Part shown: positions 32,379 through 39,621 of the stretch, piece after piece
Numbering within the stretch: position 1 is the stretch's first letter
How the letters are laid out: each line of letters opens with the position of its first letter
Assembly (NCBI GenBank): GCA_903820085.1
Contig: CAIJGA010000022.1
Location: 1 to 42,777, forward strand
From: an uncultured Chlorobiaceae bacterium
GTDB taxonomy: Bacteria > Bacteroidota > Chlorobiia > Chlorobiales > Chlorobiaceae
Length of the DNA: 42,777 nt
Direction of reading: 5' to 3'
Translations under genes and position numbers: made by a program
The notes under the pieces: generated by a model
Databases searched by the model: none
Told to the model about the DNA's origin: nothing
What the model saw: the letters and a program-made list of their open reading frames with translations, nothing else

Positions 32379-32471
32379 CACAAATCAAAAGCTGAAACAA
32401 AGTGATATACAATATTACAGTGTAAATATAATAAAAAAAAGTAAAGTCAGGCAATGGATTTAATGAGGCAG
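32379..32471. other. right part of the unit-2 divergent intergenic region, separated by the IS
   Basis: A+T-rich sequence containing repeat copy B (GTAAAGTCAGGCAATGGATT at 32441-32460, then TAATGAGGCAGTG), related to copy C at 33017-33056 and more distantly to 29131-29153. It runs straight into the protease-like remnant, which here has lost its first 60 codons. Confidence 0.55.
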
Positions 32472-32850
32472 TGCTGAGCTGAACATAATTCTAGGGACGC
32501 TTTGGAGATGTCGGTTGTTGCTGTTCAAGAATCCAAGCAATGATCTATTCTATCAGCAATCGTTCGACACGTCCCATGAATGAGGGTCGTGAGATTATTG
32601 ATGAAGAAATCGGCGTTGATCTTGTCAACGCATATGCCTCTCAGCTGGACGAAGAGTGCGGCAAGAAAATTATTATCGAAGCGGATACTGCACTAAAGAC
32701 CGGGGTCAAAATTGAATTTGCCGAAAACCACGACCCTACCTACATCACCTCGTACCGATGAACAGATTCTCGCCATTGCTCCGCCTGCAACCCTCTCGAA
32801 ATCAAAGATGTTCAATTTGGTCAATGCTCTGCACCTCCTCAAGCATTACT
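32472..32850 (+). pseudogene. broken second copy of the TPR/HExxH gene
   Basis: Nucleotide similarity to the intact gene starts at its codon 61 (GCTGAG followed by CTGAACATAATT) and ends at about codon 296 (CACCTCCTCAAGC). The start codon region is missing, small frameshifts occur near 32515-32570, and an internal deletion of about 330 bases joins CACCTCGTA (32745-32753) to CCGATGAACAG, removing the HExxH motif. One 73-codon stretch is still open (GREIIDEEIGVDLVNAYASQ). No function is expected. Confidence 0.88.
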
Positions 32851-32860
32851 TGTTTCGCAT
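32849..32860 (-). pseudogene. third Flp pilin copy, reduced to its first four codons
   Basis: On the minus strand ATGCGAAACAAG (Met-Arg-Asn-Lys, as in pilin 2), then TAA, fused directly to the end of the protease remnant. Its upstream region is preserved, including GGGAGG 9 bases before the ATG. The junction lies at TTACT/TTAT-like sequence shared by both partners. Confidence 0.72.
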
Positions 32861-32921
32861 AACTTTGCCTCCCAATGAAATTAGTTGATTCATTACCCAG
32901 GCACAAAACCACCCTATTTTG

Positions 32922-32944
32922 ACCTTTCTTCATATCCGCTTATT
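32922..32944 (-). promoter_or_regulatory. conserved pilin upstream motif, copy 3
   Basis: On the minus strand AATAAGCGGATATGAAGAAAGG, 62 bases before the start codon of the pilin-3 remnant. It is preserved although the gene is gone, so it may now drive transcription antisense to the protease remnant. Confidence 0.5.
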
Positions 32945-33016
32945 GGGCAGGGAAACAAATAAAAAATTCTATAAACATATGTTTAATAGTATATTATCAG
33001 TATAAGTAAAAAAATT

Positions 33017-33056
33017 GTAAAGTCAAGAGCGATGAATTGAATGAGGCAGTGCGGAG
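33017..33056. repeat. degenerate direct repeat, copy C (right end of the duplicated region)
   Basis: GTAAAGTCAAGAGCGATGAA followed by TTGAATGAGGCAGTGCGGAG. Copy B at 32441-32478 and copy A near 29131-29165 share GTAAAGTCA, GCAATG and GAGGCAGTG parts. The repeat marks the same place in each unit, upstream of the divergent protease gene. The remaining 175 bases to the next gene show no feature. Confidence 0.55.
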
Positions 33057-33231
33057 TGTATACACTTACTTATTTCCGGCTGGACGCTCGAATCCTTCAT
33101 TTTCTTGTGTTGTTCAAGCTTAAGACGGCTGTTTAGCAGAGTAGTGGTAAGCTGGCCCGATTTATTTGATTAATAAATTAAGTCATTATTATGAAATCAT
33201 TTAGACGGTTAGTCGAGGTTGTGGTTGCTTC

Positions 33232-35328
33232 ATGACAGATTCTAGTAATAGAAATGACGCGGGAAAACCAAAGTTGGCTATTGCACTGCTTCTCTTCACC
33301 GTCTTCCTTGGTGCTGTACTTCTTTTCAGCATGGAGCCCCTTGTCGGTCGACTGTTAACGCCCTATTTTGGCGGTGCAGCTCATGTGTGGCTGGTTTGTC
33401 TTATGTTCTTTCAGGCTATGCTTTTTCTTGGGTATCTATACGCCCATCTTCTCGTTCGGAAACTAGGAGCCTGGCATCTGCTTTTCCTGCTTATTCCTCT
33501 GATAAGCCTACCTTTGCGGATTGGTGCGATCGCAAATCCCGGCACGCCTCTTCTCGCCGTTCTCGTGACTCTGGTTTTCTATGTGGCACTCCCGTTTGTT
33601 GCACTTTCAACTACAGCAGTGGTTGCTCAGACATGGTTAACCAATTCTCAGGTGGGTCGAAATAGAGAGCCATACACACTTTATGCCGCTTCAAACGCAG
33701 GTTCACTCCTTGCACTTCTTGGATATGCTTTTTTGATTGAACCCCTTTCTGGCCTACGGGTACAGAGCCTCGTATGGTCAGGGGCTTATATCGTCTATGT
33801 GTTGTTCGTCCTGCTCACCTGGCTGAAAATAAGGCCAGACAAGGAATACAGGAAACCCACAGAAACAACAAGTGAAAGAGTAACGCCAAAACCGCTAATG
33901 CATTCTGTGTACTTGCCATGGATCTTGCTAAGCGCTCTTCCTTCTGCTTTTCTTATGGCGACGACCAACTACCTAACACTAGAAGTAGGCTCCTTCCCGT
34001 TCGTCTGGGTTATCCCTCTTGCGCTTTACCTTGGCAGTTTCATCGTGACATTTCGCACGCACGGAGGAGTGCCAAGATTTCTGAAACTATTTTGGCTGGA
34101 ACTCTTGATAGCAGCGTTTGCATTGTATCTATTGGGCCTTGGTATGTGGCCTGTGCTCTTGTGTCAGTTATGTATTTTTTTTGCGATCTGCATTGTTGCT
34201 CACGGAACACTCTATGAGTTGCGTCCACCCGGGAGCTATCTTACACATTTTTATCTCTCTTCGGCGTTCGGAGGCTGGATAGGCGGTGCATTTGTCACCC
34301 TTGTGGCGCCCCATGTTTTTCGTGGGCTTTTCGAATACCCCCTCACATTGATACTTTTCGCTGCCCTTTTTTGGTGGCAACGTGATAAGGCCTTCACTAA
34401 CTTCTGGCCTGACGCCTCACGCTTTGCTGCGTGGAGCCGTATGCTTCTAATAGGAATTTTAGTTTTTCCGATTGGAGTATGGTTCACATCATCCGTCACC
34501 AAGTCGACAAAATTTCGGCACCGAAACTTTTATGGGACCTACCGCATAGTTGATCAGTCTCTGGAAAAAAGCTCTATGGTAGTTCGGCAGCTTATTCATG
34601 GTAGTACGTTGCATGGTTCCCAATTCCTCGACCCATCGATGCGTTTAGAGCCTACAGCCTATTATTATCGCGGAGGACCTATGTCTGAGGTATATGAACT
34701 CTTACCATCTCCTCGCCGGATGGCTGTGATAGGTCTCGGCGCAGGAACGATAAGTACGTATACCCAGAAAGGTGATCTGCTCGTGTATTATGAGATAGAC
34801 CCTGACAACGAAAAGATCGCCCGCGAATGGTTCACCTATCTTAAGGAGTGCAAGGGCAACATACGTCTAATAGAGGGTGATGGCCGGTTGTCGATGCAAG
34901 CCCGGAAGGCGGATAAAATGAAATATGATATTATTACCATAGATGCGTTCACCGGGGACGGTATCCCGACCCACCTCCTGACCAGAGAAGCCATTAGTGT
35001 CTATCTTGATAGATTAGGTGAAGATGGTATCATTCTCTTCCATATTTCCAACCGTTATTATGACCTACGACCAGTGCTCAAGTCCACGGCCTCTTCGCTG
35101 GGACTTTTCGGTGCAATGAATGACCCGGGAAAGCAAAGCAAAGCAAACTCACAATATGTAGATGGGCAGTGGGTAGCTTTGGCTGTTGACTCTACGAGAC
35201 TTCGCCCATTGATTGATAGAGGTTGGACAGCCCTCGGGAACGGGGATGGCCTAAAAGATATGGCACCCTGGACGGACGACTATATCAATGTACTGGGGAC
35301 TTGCCGAATCAGGGATAAATTGTTTTAA
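33232..35328 (+). CDS. polytopic membrane protein fused to a spermidine-synthase-like domain
   Basis: 698 residues. About 10-12 membrane segments fill residues 15-430, beginning LLLFTVFLGAVLLFSMEPLV, a family-typical start. Residues about 440-698 form a Rossmann methyltransferase-like domain of the spermidine/spermine synthase type: VIGLGAGTISTY (about 497) as nucleoside-binding loop, YYEIDPDNEKIA, and DIITIDAFTGDGIPTHLLT as active-site region. Such fused proteins are widespread, but their substrate is generally unknown; aminopropyl transfer is not certain. It stands alone, 105 bases before the glycosyltransferase run. Confidence 0.87.
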   Translation: MTDSSNRNDAGKPKLAIALLLFTVFLGAVLLFSMEPLVGRLLTPYFGGAAHVWLVCLMFFQAMLFLGYLYAHLLVRKLGAWHLLFLLIPLISLPLRIGAIANPGTPLLAVLVTLVFYVALPFVALSTTAVVAQTWLTNSQVGRNREPYTLYAASNAGSLLALLGYAFLIEPLSGLRVQSLVWSGAYIVYVLFVLLTWLKIRPDKEYRKPTETTSERVTPKPLMHSVYLPWILLSALPSAFLMATTNYLTLEVGSFPFVWVIPLALYLGSFIVTFRTHGGVPRFLKLFWLELLIAAFALYLLGLGMWPVLLCQLCIFFAICIVAHGTLYELRPPGSYLTHFYLSSAFGGWIGGAFVTLVAPHVFRGLFEYPLTLILFAALFWWQRDKAFTNFWPDASRFAAWSRMLLIGILVFPIGVWFTSSVTKSTKFRHRNFYGTYRIVDQSLEKSSMVVRQLIHGSTLHGSQFLDPSMRLEPTAYYYRGGPMSEVYELLPSPRRMAVIGLGAGTISTYTQKGDLLVYYEIDPDNEKIAREWFTYLKECKGNIRLIEGDGRLSMQARKADKMKYDIITIDAFTGDGIPTHLLTREAISVYLDRLGEDGIILFHISNRYYDLRPVLKSTASSLGLFGAMNDPGKQSKANSQYVDGQWVALAVDSTRLRPLIDRGWTALGNGDGLKDMAPWTDDYINVLGTCRIRDKLF

Positions 35329-35433
35329 TAAAGATAAAAAGGCTCAATAACCTTGCTCCTCGAAAACGCGGTTTCATGTATAGCCTCAAACGCTTATTTT
35401 GCCTTGAAAATATAAAAAGCACATAAACGCTTT

Positions 35434-36438
35434 ATGTATAAGAATATCAGTGTTGTGATACCCTGTTATAAGGTCAGAAATCATATTATTTCCGTGTTGT
35501 CGAATATCGGGCCTGAAGTCAACCGAATCTATGTTATTGATGATTGCTGCCCGGAGTTGAGTGGTGATTTTGTACGAAAAAACTATAATGACCCCAGAAT
35601 TTGCGTTATCTGCTCCATAGAAAATCAGGGGGTAGGTGGGGCTGTCATAGCGGGATATCGTGCGGCCATTGCCGATGGTGCCGATATTATTGTCAAGGTT
35701 GATGGTGATGGGCAAATCAATCCGAAGCTTATTCCAAGGTTGGTTGCACCTATTATTCGGGGGCAGGCTGATTACACGAAGGGAAACCGTTTTTATGATT
35801 TAAACCATCTTTCACGGATGCCAGCAATCAGGCTGTTTGGCAACGCACTTCTCTCCTTTATGACAAAGCTTTCGACCGGGTACTGGAATATCTTCGACCC
35901 GACAAACGGGTTTACTGCTATTCATGCAAAGGTTGCGGACTATCTGCCGATGGATAAAATCAGTTCCCGTTATTTTTTTGAGACAGATATGTTGTTTAGA
36001 CTGAATAGTATAAGGGCTGTTGTTGTCGATATTCCTATGGATGCTGTATATGGGGAAGAGCAAAGTAGTCTTAAAATCTCAGGAGTTATTCCGGAGTTTT
36101 TATTAAAGCATGCGCGTAATCTGATAAAGAGGATATTTTATAATTACTTCCTTCGAGATATGACCCTTGCCTCAGTGGAATTGGTGACAGGGTGCGGGTT
36201 GTTGCTATTCGGATTTATTTTTGGTGGCATACACTGGATCGGAGGTATACAAAATCAGATGCCAACTCCACCTGGAACCATTATGCTGGCAGCACTGCCA
36301 GTACTTATCGGGCTTCAATTTGTTTTGGCCTTTCTTGGCTACGATATTTCAAATGTTCCGAAACGAGTGATACATAGCGAGTTGCCTAATAATGAAAGCT
36401 GCATGCGGGATTATTGTAATTCTGGCATAATAATTTAA
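35434..36438 (+). CDS. GT2 glycosyltransferase, DPM1-like, with C-terminal membrane helices
   Basis: 334 residues. The GT-A fold begins ISVVIPCYKVRNHIISVL; the metal/nucleotide site is VKVDGDGQINP (about 88-98); an acceptor region follows (FDPTNGFTAIHAKVADYLPM). Two membrane helices occupy about 245-310. Members transfer a sugar from a nucleotide donor to polyprenyl phosphate at the inner membrane. The product would feed a GT-C type enzyme, and a polytopic protein of that kind is the next gene, 13 bases on. Confidence 0.88.
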   Translation: MYKNISVVIPCYKVRNHIISVLSNIGPEVNRIYVIDDCCPELSGDFVRKNYNDPRICVICSIENQGVGGAVIAGYRAAIADGADIIVKVDGDGQINPKLIPRLVAPIIRGQADYTKGNRFYDLNHLSRMPAIRLFGNALLSFMTKLSTGYWNIFDPTNGFTAIHAKVADYLPMDKISSRYFFETDMLFRLNSIRAVVVDIPMDAVYGEEQSSLKISGVIPEFLLKHARNLIKRIFYNYFLRDMTLASVELVTGCGLLLFGFIFGGIHWIGGIQNQMPTPPGTIMLAALPVLIGLQFVLAFLGYDISNVPKRVIHSELPNNESCMRDYCNSGIII

Positions 36439-36451
36439 ATGGGGGCAGGGG

Positions 36452-38536
36452 ATGGCCGTTGGCTTTTATTTACTAATCGTATTTATTTGTATCGTTTTAT
36501 TTGCGCTTTCCGGGGTCTTGCTTGCTGATCGAATTTCAAGGTTTTTAGCTATCAGGAAAAATCTACATGTAGCCTCTTCTTCGGTTGCATTTTTTGTGCT
36601 TCTTCTTGCTTTTACTGCGCTTGTTGCTTTTGGCTTTAGCGGCTCGTCGATAAAAATAGGCATTGAAAATACTACTTTTATCAGCAATACTGTTGTGCCG
36701 ATAATCGGTGAAAGCAGAGCGATAAGAAGTGATGAAGCAATGATTTCTACTCCGATGGCGGTTGGTCAATACAATCATTTTCCCCGTTTCCCAGTTGTCA
36801 ACAAAAATCTTGGACCGGAAGGTCAGAATATGCTGATTGTTGGCGGGTCAGGGGTGCCAGTGCAGCATGTCTCTGCCTTTGCAAAGCCTGCAACCTGGGG
36901 ATTTTTTTTTCTTGATCTTGCCCAGGCACTTGCGTGGTATTGGTGGTTTCCCGTTTTTGGAGGGCTTATTGCTGTCTGGTCGCTGATGAATTTGCTCTTT
37001 CCCGGCAGATGGAAACTTATGCTGGCCCTTTCAGCATCCTATATATTTTCTCCTTATGCGTCAGCATGGTCTTTTACTCCTGCATACGCAGTCATGTTTC
37101 CTTCCTTGGCGCTAGCCTTTGCACTCTTCCTTTTAAAAAACCGCTCATGGCCTTTGGCAATATTTTCTGGCTTGTTTCTTGGGTTATCTCTTTCCGGTTT
37201 TGTGCTGTTTCTTTATCCGGCATGGCAGGTACCTCTCGGTTACCTCTTCCTTTCCCTTTTTATTGGTATGGTTATTCGGGATCGTCTTTTCCGTTTTTTT
37301 GCATTTCAACCCTTTGTCAGTTTTATTCTTGCGCTCTCTGTTGCATCGTTTGTGCTCTATTTCTGGTGGATTGATGCGCATGAGGCTATAAAGGTATTGA
37401 CAGAGACCGTTTATCCTGGTCAGCGCTTGCTTGTTACAGGAGGAGATCTTGAACCCTCTTATTGGGTTCGGGGCATAAGCAGTATCGTTACACTTCGAAA
37501 TGATTTTGGGTATTCAAATTCCTGCGAAATGGCTTCATTTATCTACCTTATTCTGCCGGTATTTTTTGGCATAGCTGTGTATATGCTGAGAACTCGAAGA
37601 GTGGATCCTGTAGCATTGCTTGCAGCTCTTTTTTTTATTTTTATAAGCTATTACCAGTTTGTTGGTATTCCCTCAAATTTGGCTAAAATCTCGTTATGGG
37701 GGAGTTCAGGTGGAAGCCGGGCCGATATTGCAGTTGGGTTTTCCCAGTTGATTTTGGTTGCCTTTTTGCTTACAAGACGTCCGTTCAATCAGCAGGGTAG
37801 TTCTGGGATCTTGCTTGGTCGTTTTCCTGCAATTCTCGTTTCGTTGTTATGGTCGGGGTTACTTATCACTTTTTTTGTGATCATGACCACTTTTTTTGTT
37901 GGCTTTAATGGTCAGTCCAGGGTGTTTAGTTATGTTGTTGCTCTTCTTGTAATTTTCCTGACAGGTGTTGCATCATTTTATCTTCTGTCTGGCAGAGGCC
38001 GACATTTTGCTGTTCTGTATTGCCTCATAACGTTTGTTATCTCATTTCCTTTTAATCCTTTGGTTCGAGCTCCAGATAACATTGCACCCCGTTCTGATTT
38101 TCTTGATAAACGTGATCCTTCCGTTGGAAGAGTCCTTGTATTAGGAGGCGGTGCAATTCAGGCAATGATGCTTATGGCATCGGGATTTTCGGTGCTTAAT
38201 GGCGTTCATTATTACCCGCAGTTTCAATTGTGGAAAAAACTTGATCCTTCCGGAAAGATGAATAGCATTTATAACCGCTACCAGCACCTCGATTTTGGTG
38301 TAAGTACGTTTTCAGATGCTCTTGCTTACAGGATTGAAAACCCTATAAGAGAGTCTGTGATGGTGATTGTGGATGGAGGTCGATTCAATTTTGGCACTAT
38401 AGGTGTAAATACGGTTATCGCTAAAAATGAAATTTCAAAAAGCCTTGCGCATAATCCTCATTTAATCAAGAAGAGGTCGGTTCAAGGGTGGAGCGTTTAT
38501 CAAACTGATGCGCAGCATAGAGAAGCTGTTAAATAA
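36452..38536 (+). CDS. large polytopic membrane protein, GT-C glycosyltransferase-like
   Basis: 694 residues with about 12-14 membrane segments. A first helix pair (5-70) is followed by an external loop with ESRAIRSDEAMISTPMAVGQ and NHFPRFPVVNKNLG. In GT-C enzymes (ArnT, PMT and others) the first external loop holds the catalytic acidic residue, and the Asp-Glu here fits that. The last 150 residues are soluble and largely extracytoplasmic. I recognise the layout (DUF7657-like in memory) but not a proven activity. With the preceding DPM1-like gene it would move a lipid-linked sugar onto an acceptor outside the membrane. Confidence 0.65.
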   Translation: MAVGFYLLIVFICIVLFALSGVLLADRISRFLAIRKNLHVASSSVAFFVLLLAFTALVAFGFSGSSIKIGIENTTFISNTVVPIIGESRAIRSDEAMISTPMAVGQYNHFPRFPVVNKNLGPEGQNMLIVGGSGVPVQHVSAFAKPATWGFFFLDLAQALAWYWWFPVFGGLIAVWSLMNLLFPGRWKLMLALSASYIFSPYASAWSFTPAYAVMFPSLALAFALFLLKNRSWPLAIFSGLFLGLSLSGFVLFLYPAWQVPLGYLFLSLFIGMVIRDRLFRFFAFQPFVSFILALSVASFVLYFWWIDAHEAIKVLTETVYPGQRLLVTGGDLEPSYWVRGISSIVTLRNDFGYSNSCEMASFIYLILPVFFGIAVYMLRTRRVDPVALLAALFFIFISYYQFVGIPSNLAKISLWGSSGGSRADIAVGFSQLILVAFLLTRRPFNQQGSSGILLGRFPAILVSLLWSGLLITFFVIMTTFFVGFNGQSRVFSYVVALLVIFLTGVASFYLLSGRGRHFAVLYCLITFVISFPFNPLVRAPDNIAPRSDFLDKRDPSVGRVLVLGGGAIQAMMLMASGFSVLNGVHYYPQFQLWKKLDPSGKMNSIYNRYQHLDFGVSTFSDALAYRIENPIRESVMVIVDGGRFNFGTIGVNTVIAKNEISKSLAHNPHLIKKRSVQGWSVYQTDAQHREAVK

Positions 38537-38603
38537 GGAAGCTTGACAATCAAGAAATATTTAGTATTTATTTATCGTGTTGTAGTGTTTAAGGAGTTAT
38601 TTT

Positions 38604-39233
38604 ATGCCTGTTGATACGAATCTTGAAAAAGATGGAATGATCTATCAAAGAGAACAATATGCCAAGGGCGGAATTGGTGCTAAATATTGGAATTATCGCG
38701 ATGCAGTTGCACTTGGTTATGTTAAAGGCAAACGGGTTGTCGATGTCGGTTGCGGTGAGGGGATTACACTTGAAAAGCTGGTAAAGTTATATCCAGATAA
38801 GCAGATCATGGGAATCGATTCTGAGCCGGAAAATATTGATATTTGTACAAAACAGGGATTACCCGTTCAATATGGTTCAGTTTATAATCTTCCTTTCGAT
38901 GCAGCCTCAATTGACTGTGTTCTGTTTTTTGAAGTTATCGAACATCTCGACGAACCAATAAGAGCTTTACTGGAAATCTATCGAGTGCTGAAGCCGGGAG
39001 GTCGATTGATTCTCATATTTCCTAATGACTTAATGTTTATGATCTCACGTCTTTTGACTGGTATGCTCAAGGAGGCGTTTTATAATTCTGGTCATGTTAG
39101 GCAATGGACCCCCTTCAAAATAAAAAAGGCATTACATTCAACTGGTTACAAAATAGTAAAGCATCGAAGTATTCCATTTCAATTTTGGGCGATAAGTCTG
39201 CACCATATAGTAGCAGCTGAAGTATTGCATTAA
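38604..39233 (+). CDS. class I SAM-dependent methyltransferase
   Basis: 209 residues. Motif I is VVDVGCGEGITLEKL (about 41-55), the acidic end of strand 2 is IMGIDSEPENIDI, motif II-like is IDCVLFFEVIEHLDEP, and motif III is VLKPGGRLILIFPND. This is the Methyltransf_11/UbiE-like pattern. The acceptor is unknown; in this setting a sugar or lipid is most likely. AAGGAG lies 8 bases before the ATG. It is 67 bases after the polytopic protein gene and 18 before the flippase-like gene. Confidence 0.87.
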   Translation: MPVDTNLEKDGMIYQREQYAKGGIGAKYWNYRDAVALGYVKGKRVVDVGCGEGITLEKLVKLYPDKQIMGIDSEPENIDICTKQGLPVQYGSVYNLPFDAASIDCVLFFEVIEHLDEPIRALLEIYRVLKPGGRLILIFPNDLMFMISRLLTGMLKEAFYNSGHVRQWTPFKIKKALHSTGYKIVKHRSIPFQFWAISLHHIVAAEVLH

Positions 39234-39251
39234 AAGGTATTCAGTTCTTTT

Positions 39252-39617
39252 ATGAAAACAATTTTAATGATTTTAACGGTCTCTTTTTTAACTGTAGTTA
39301 GCCAGTTACTCATTAAAAAAGGGGTAACCCAACTCCATCTTGACAGTTTCTCAGTAGGGCGACTTGTGGATATTGCTACTTCACCCTATATCCTCGGAAG
39401 CCTTATGCTTCAGGTATTAGGATATATAATATGGGTATTAGTGCTTTCACGGGCTAATATAGGATATGCCGTTGCTTTTTCGGGAAGCTTTTTCTATATC
39501 ATTCTTCCAATTCTCTCTTGGCTCATTTATGGGGAGCGATTGACATCGGTTCAATGGATCGGGCTCAGTCTTATTTGTACAGGCATTTTTTGTATGATGA
39601 ATAAAGGGACGAGCTGA
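39252..39617 (+). CDS. EamA/SMR-type small transporter, ArnE/ArnF-like
   Basis: 121 residues with four membrane helices (about 2-17, 44-64, 70-92 and 98-116). The order resembles half-size EamA/DMT proteins: QLLIKKGV in the first helix and GYAVAFSGSFFYIILPILSW followed by LIYGERLTSVQWIGLSLICT. The ArnE-ArnF flippase for undecaprenyl-phospho-aminoarabinose is built of two such subunits. Only one is present here, so it would act as a homodimer. It is 18 bases after the methyltransferase and 4 before the radical SAM gene. Confidence 0.78.
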   Translation: MKTILMILTVSFLTVVSQLLIKKGVTQLHLDSFSVGRLVDIATSPYILGSLMLQVLGYIIWVLVLSRANIGYAVAFSGSFFYIILPILSWLIYGERLTSVQWIGLSLICTGIFCMMNKGTS

Positions 39618-39621
39618 TTTT

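Larger units (their letters stand above)
28696..33060. repeat. three tandem units of divergent Flp pilin / HExxH protein genes
   Basis: Unit 1 (28696-30677): pilin 1, intergenic region, intact HExxH gene. Unit 2 (30778-32850): pilin 2, intergenic region with IS3 insertion, broken HExxH gene. Unit 3 (32849-33060): pilin start, upstream region and repeat C only. Order and orientation are the same in all three, which fits tandem duplication followed by deletions. Confidence 0.8.

Noticed and set aside
31102-32381. Target-site duplication of the IS3 element
   Set aside because: Flanks TAC and CAC differ, and no other nearby end gives a 3-5 bp match.
19300-33060. Second copy of the tRNA-Lys 3' end as an attachment site bordering the pilus region
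   Set aside because: I looked for the T-arm and acceptor sequence between 28 and 33.2 kb and saw no match.
28927-33231. CRISPR array or integron-like repeats
   Set aside because: The repeats are few, unequal in length and explained by duplicated genes; no regular spacers.
36466-37374. Extra frames within the polytopic membrane protein gene
   Set aside because: Out-of-frame translations of a hydrophobic gene; they look membrane-like only because of the T-rich codons.
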